Below, piece after piece: positions 14,422 through 16,636 of a DNA stretch of 16,636 nucleotides. How positions within the stretch are numbered: position 1 is the stretch's first letter; the number at the start of each line of letters is the position of its first letter. The DNA is from a bacterium (GTDB lineage Bacteria; UBA8248). The notes under the pieces are model-generated. The model made no database searches and was not told the DNA's origin. It saw only the letters and a program-made list of their open reading frames with translations. Location of the stretch: NCBI GenBank assembly GCA_027622355.1, contig JAQBZT010000026.1, positions 1 through 16,636 on the forward strand, given 5' to 3'. Both the position numbers and the translations under genes were made by a program.

Positions 14422-15768
14422 TCAGGTGGCGACGGCCGCGCTCAACTCACGCTCGACCGCCGCCTGGACCGCGGACAAATCATTTGGCAGCTCAATCGGG
14501 GCGTTGGCGTAGCGGCTCAGCACGCCCGCGATCTCCTGCTGATGGTATTTAATTTTGAATTCGGTGAATTTGAGCCCGTGCGCAGTGGAGATGACGACCA
14601 CCCGATCCTGTGGCCGCACCTCGCCGCGCGCCGACACCTTCTGAAGGGCCGCCAGGGCGACGCCGGTATGGGGACAGCTGTACATTCCCGTCCGGTCCGC
14701 CTGGGCGGCCGCGTTGGCCAGCTCATCCTCGGAGGCCTGTTCGACGATCCCCTCGAATTCCTGGAGGATTTTGACCGCCCGGGGATAGCTGACGGGGTTT
14801 CCGATCTGGATGGCCGAGGCCAGGGTGGGCAGGGCCTCTCCCGGCTCGAGTCCGTCCTTGAAATTTTTCAGATAGCTGCGGTAGAGGGGATTGGCGTTTT
14901 CCGCCTGGGCGCAGATGATGCGCGGAAGCCGGTCGATGATGCCGACATCCTTGAGCTGGAGAAATCCCTTGCCGAGCGCGCTCACGTTGCCGAGATTGCC
15001 GCCGGGGATGACGATGACGTCCGGCACCTCCCAGTCGAACTGCTGCATCAGCTCGATGCTGATCGTCTTCTGCCCCTCGATGCGCAGGGAGTTCATGCTG
15101 TTGGCGAGGTAGATCCCCTGGTCCTCGCACACCTTCTGGACGATCTGCATGCAGCCGTCGAAATCGGTGTCGATGGACATCACCTTGGCGCCGTTGGCGA
15201 TGGGCTGGATGAGCTGGGCGAGTGAAACCTTGTCCTTGGGGAGAAAGACGATCGCCGGGATGTCGGCCGAGGCGCAGTAGGCGGCGAGCGCGGCCGAGGT
15301 GTCGCCCGTCGAGGCGCAGGCCACCGCCCGGATCTTTCTCCCGTCCGCGATCATCTGCCGGACGGTCGAGATGAGAACGGTCATCCCGAGATCCTTGAAG
15401 GATCCGGTGTGGCTGTTACCGCACATCTTGATCCACAGATCGGGAATGCCCATCTCCTGGCCGATGCGGGTCGCCTGGAAGAGGTTGGTCCCCCCCTCGT
15501 AGAAGGAAACGATGTTTTCGTCCTCGATCAGGGGACACACCCATTCCTTCTTGCCCCAGACCGCGCTGCCGTAGGGGAAGACGTTCCGCTTGTAGCGGTC
15601 ATCGAAGATGTGCCGCCATTCGGAGGCGCTTCGCTGGCGCAAGGCGTCGATGTCGTGGGTGACATCGAGCAGGCTCCCGCACTCGCGGCACAAGTAGATG
15701 GCCTCGAAAATCGAGTACCGGGCCTCGCACTCGGGGTTGATGCACTGAAACCAGCAGTTATAGTCCAT
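14422..15768 (-). CDS. thrC: Threonine synthase
   Basis: A 448-residue fold-type II PLP enzyme that converts O-phosphohomoserine to threonine in the cytoplasm. The N-terminus carries a zinc-ribbon-like set (C9, C14, C27, C30, in CINPEC and LCREC), as in many threonine synthases. The substrate and PLP regions read [13 protein letters not shown], then [14 protein letters not shown] with cofactor lysine K125. [17 protein letters not shown] and [16 protein letters not shown] follow, the latter holding the PLP phosphate-binding glycines. PVSYPRAV and [11 protein letters not shown] follow in the C-terminal half. The start ATG at 15768 has a GGGTGGG-like sequence upstream and a sigma70-like promoter about 50-80 bases upstream. 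The cystathionine synthase-like gene follows after 24 bases, so both enzymes at the threonine/methionine branch are expected to be made together. Confidence 0.92.
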   Translation of the reverse strand: MDYNCWFQCINPECEARYSIFEAIYLCRECGSLLDVTHDIDALRQRSASEWRHIFDDRYKRNVFPYGSAVWGKKEWVCPLIEDENIVSFYEGGTNLFQATRIGQEMGIPDLWIKMCGNSHTGSFKDLGMTVLISTVRQMIADGRKIRAVACASTGDTSAALAAYCASADIPAIVFLPKDKVSLAQLIQPIANGAKVMSIDTDFDGCMQIVQKVCEDQGIYLANSMNSLRIEGQKTISIELMQQFDWEVPDVIVIPGGNLGNVSALGKGFLQLKDVGIIDRLPRIICAQAENANPLYRSYLKNFKDGLEPGEALPTLASAIQIGNPVSYPRAVKILQEFEGIVEQASEDELANAAAQADRTGMYSCPHTGVALAALQKVSARGEVRPQDRVVVISTAHGLKFTEFKIKYHQQEIAGVLSRYANAPIELPNDLSAVQAAVERELSAAVAT

Positions 15769-15818
15769 CGCCCACCCAAAAAGACGCGGAAATACAGGTT
15801 CCGTAAAATGACCGTCCG

Positions 15819-15847
15819 ATTATTCCAGAGCCAAGCGGGTCTGGCAA
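15819..15847 (-). promoter_or_regulatory. Candidate sigma70-type promoter for thrC and the downstream PLP gene
   Basis: Read on the minus strand, TTGCCA (15847-15842) and AATAAT (15824-15819) are separated by exactly 17 bases; each hexamer matches the sigma70 consensus at 5 of 6 positions. This lies in the 104-bp gap between the transporter stop and the thrC start, and initiation near 15812 would give a leader of about 44 bases. In a GC-rich genome such a match is less likely by chance, but it has not been tested. Confidence 0.5.
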
Positions 15848-15872
15848 CGAAGAGCCTCCGGCGCGCTCTCCG

Positions 15873-16636
15873 CTAGGCCGGGGAGGCTTCGGTTTCCGGC
15901 GGCGCGGCGCGGGTTTCTCTCTCGCGGATGAGGCTGACGATTACCGCGGCCTGGAGGCAGAGGTAGGCACCCAGGGCGAACGCCATGTTGTAGCTTCCCG
16001 TCGCATCGAAGATGTAGCCGCTGAGCCAGGCACCCAGGCCCGAGCCCAGCTGGTGGCTCAGCGAAATCAGGCCGAAGAGCACCCCTACGTTCCGCGCACC
16101 GAAAAAATCCCCCGTCAGCGCCGAGGTCAGCGGCACGGTGGCGATCCACGATAGGCCGATCATCATCGGCACCACCCAGACCGTCAGGTCATTTTTGAAG
16201 AAGATGAAAAGGATGAAGCCCAGCCCGCGGAAGATGTAGACAAGGCTGAGCGGCACCTTCCGGCCCAGTTTGTCGGAAATGGGCCCGATGATGAGCACTC
16301 CCAAGGTGTTCAGCGCCCCGCCGAGCGCAAAGGCCGAGGCGGCCGTCGTCGAGGTAAAGCCGACATCGGTCGCAAAGGGGATCCAGTGAACGGCCATGAT
16401 CGTCACCGTAAAGCCGCATGTAAAAAAGCTGGCGACGAGAAGCACGAAAGGGATTTTGTGCAGGCACTCCACCCACGGCAGATCGTAGGGAACATACCGG
16501 ATGGCGCCGCCCGCGGATGGCTTCGACTTGGCCTCCTCCTCACCCGCCTGGCGGTTTCGAATGACGAGCGTGCACAGGGGAATCATGACGGCCAGAAGTC
16601 CGATGCCCGCCCAGAAAAAGGTGGATCGCCAGCCGA
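15873..16636 (-). CDS. MFS transporter, C-terminal half (start outside window)
   Basis: The frame runs from the right edge of the window to a TAG stop at 15873-15875, giving 253 residues of an incomplete gene. It begins inside a hydrophobic segment preceded by GWRSTFFW, the usual end of the N-terminal six-helix bundle of major facilitator transporters. A charged central loop follows (RNRQAGEEEAKSKPS). Six more hydrophobic segments come next, including PFVLLVASFFTCGFTVTIMA, LGVLIIGPISD, LGFILFIFF and LGSGLGAWLSGYIFDATGSY. GPISDKLGRKV between the second and third of these is the MFS motif-A repeat. The ATG at 16586 is internal. The protein is an inner-membrane secondary transporter, perhaps of organic or amino acids given thrC downstream; the substrate is unknown. 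A weak 6-bp hairpin follows the stop without a T-run. Confidence 0.85.
   Translation of the reverse strand, partial: GWRSTFFWAGIGLLAVMIPLCTLVIRNRQAGEEEAKSKPSAGGAIRYVPYDLPWVECLHKIPFVLLVASFFTCGFTVTIMAVHWIPFATDVGFTSTTAASAFALGGALNTLGVLIIGPISDKLGRKVPLSLVYIFRGLGFILFIFFKNDLTVWVVPMMIGLSWIATVPLTSALTGDFFGARNVGVLFGLISLSHQLGSGLGAWLSGYIFDATGSYNMAFALGAYLCLQAAVIVSLIRERETRAAPPETEASPA

Noticed and set aside
14542..15225. A 227-codon plus-strand frame antisense to thrC
   Set aside because: The thrC assignment is secure and the antisense product is Asp/Gly/Leu-rich with no recognisable domain.
15850..15870. A hairpin after the transporter stop, considered as a terminator
   Set aside because: Only a 5-6 bp stem with a 9-base loop and no T-run on the minus strand; too weak to call.
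1..16636. Search for CRISPR arrays, tRNA or rRNA genes, insertion sequences, attachment sites and riboswitches
   Set aside because: No regularly spaced repeats, cloverleaf sequence, transposase or integrase reading frame, or recognisable riboswitch core was seen; almost all of the window is occupied by protein genes.

Overview
This is a GC-rich stretch with very dense gene packing from a Gram-negative bacterium. It carries Kdo synthesis genes (kdsB, kdsA), a GT9 heptosyltransferase-type enzyme and several predicted lipoproteins, all of which imply an LPS-bearing outer membrane. The sequence does not fix the lineage. The kdsB-pyrG-kdsA order and the bactofilin and TPR content would suit a deltaproteobacterium-like or other uncultivated proteobacterial-grade lineage, but that is inference. 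No tRNA, rRNA, CRISPR array, transposase or prophage gene was seen.

Layout. Positions 1-13178 are all on the plus strand, with overlaps or short gaps (largest 80 bp), so this looks like one or a few long transcription units. (a) 1-4879 is a surface-polysaccharide block: the end of a GT9 glycosyltransferase, a GT4 glycosyltransferase, a SAM methyltransferase, a second GT4 enzyme, and a WcaJ/WbaP-type polyprenyl-phosphate sugar phosphotransferase that would start glycan assembly on the lipid carrier. (b) 4911-8259 is the Kdo/CTP block: kdsB (CMP-Kdo synthetase), pyrG (CTP synthase, which supplies the kdsB co-substrate) and kdsA (Kdo-8-phosphate synthase, with the metal-dependent residue set). 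All three appear to use non-ATG starts. (c) 8266-13178 is an envelope block of less familiar proteins: a FlgO/CsgG-like lipoprotein, a bactofilin-transmembrane-TPR fusion, a 52-residue lipoprotein, a cytidylate-kinase-like protein fused to a BON domain, and a coiled-coil/SH3-like lipoprotein.

The minus strand (16636-13204) converges on the plus-strand block. It reads from an MFS transporter (only the C-terminal half is in the window), through a sigma70-like promoter, to threonine synthase (thrC) and then a cystathionine gamma-synthase-like PLP enzyme. The last two form a small amino-acid operon at the threonine/methionine branch point.

Blocks (a) and (b) are well-known functions. Block (c) is the best candidate for something undescribed. 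It joins a cytoplasmic polymer-forming bactofilin, through one membrane span, to a long TPR array predicted to be periplasmic. Flanking genes encode three predicted lipoproteins and a kinase-BON fusion. I infer an envelope scaffold or assembly machine coupled to LPS/polysaccharide synthesis; no function is proven by sequence alone.
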